A stretch of 12,198 bases of DNA from GCA-002840305 sp964609365 (GTDB lineage Bacteria; Patescibacteriota; Patescibacteriia; Patescibacteriales; UBA12465). Below are positions 12,188 through 12,198 of the stretch, piece after piece; position 1 is the stretch's first letter, and each line of letters starts with the position of its first letter. Location: the NCBI GenBank assembly GCA_964609365.1, contig CAZSRC010000023.1, positions 1 through 12,198 of the forward strand, written 5' to 3'. The notes beneath the pieces are model-generated. The model was not told the origin of the DNA and made no database searches. It worked only from the letters and a program-made list of their open reading frames with translations. A program made the translations under genes and the position numbers.

Positions 12188-12198
12188 GTACCTAAAAT

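Noticed and set aside
1..12198. CRISPR array, complete insertion sequence, toxin-antitoxin or defence genes
   Set aside because: No direct repeats with regular spacers, no transposase frame and no defence-type domain were seen; the only short regular repeats are the DnaA-box-like 9-mers.

Overview
The window is a very A+T-rich piece of bacterial chromosome (roughly a quarter G+C by eye) that contains the replication origin. Gene content fits a small-genome Patescibacteria (CPR, Parcubacteria-like) organism: dnaA and dnaN are adjacent but recF and gyrB do not follow, there is a class A penicillin-binding protein with Ig-like C-terminal repeats, a YibE/F membrane protein, and tRNA genes without an encoded CCA end. 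TGA is used as a normal stop (8715-8717) and no gene needs TGA recoded, which argues against code-25 CPR lineages (Gracilibacteria/Absconditabacteria) and against Mollicutes. The CPR assignment is an inference of moderate confidence.

Layout. Positions 1-61: 3' part of tRNA-Val(TAC), then its terminator. Positions 98-166: three DnaA-box-like 9-mers exactly 11 bp apart, then a good sigma70-type promoter for dnaA (213-1583). Positions 1584-1886: a 303-bp gap that looks like oriC, with a phased set of DnaA-box-like 9-mers reading on the minus strand, further boxes on the plus strand, a box followed by a DnaA-trio-like CTA/TTA/CTA tract, and an A+T unwinding stretch running up to dnaN (1887-3017). 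A two-way terminator separates dnaN from the convergent class A PBP gene (3086-5974, minus strand).

From a divergent intergenic region (5975-6108) a compact plus-strand run of six genes starts: yibE/F-like, SdpI/DUF1648-like, a TrmH/SpoU rRNA/tRNA methyltransferase, an EamA transporter, a membrane-anchored clan GH-A glycosidase-like protein, and a family 2 glycosyltransferase. They overlap or lie a few bases apart and are probably one operon. Four of the six products are membrane-bound or membrane-anchored, which suggests an envelope theme, but no specific pathway can be named. The window ends with a tRNA-Arg(TCT), small membrane-anchored methyltransferase and tRNA-His(GTG) unit with its own promoter and terminator. 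The coding region starts 3 nt after one tRNA and ends 11 nt before the next.

The most notable signals are in the origin: all three 9-mers upstream of dnaA recur as exact inverted copies downstream of dnaA, and the boxes follow a spacing of about 11 bp. The tRNA-mRNA-tRNA sandwich is also notable, as is the absence of a recognisable Shine-Dalgarno sequence before any of the ten genes.
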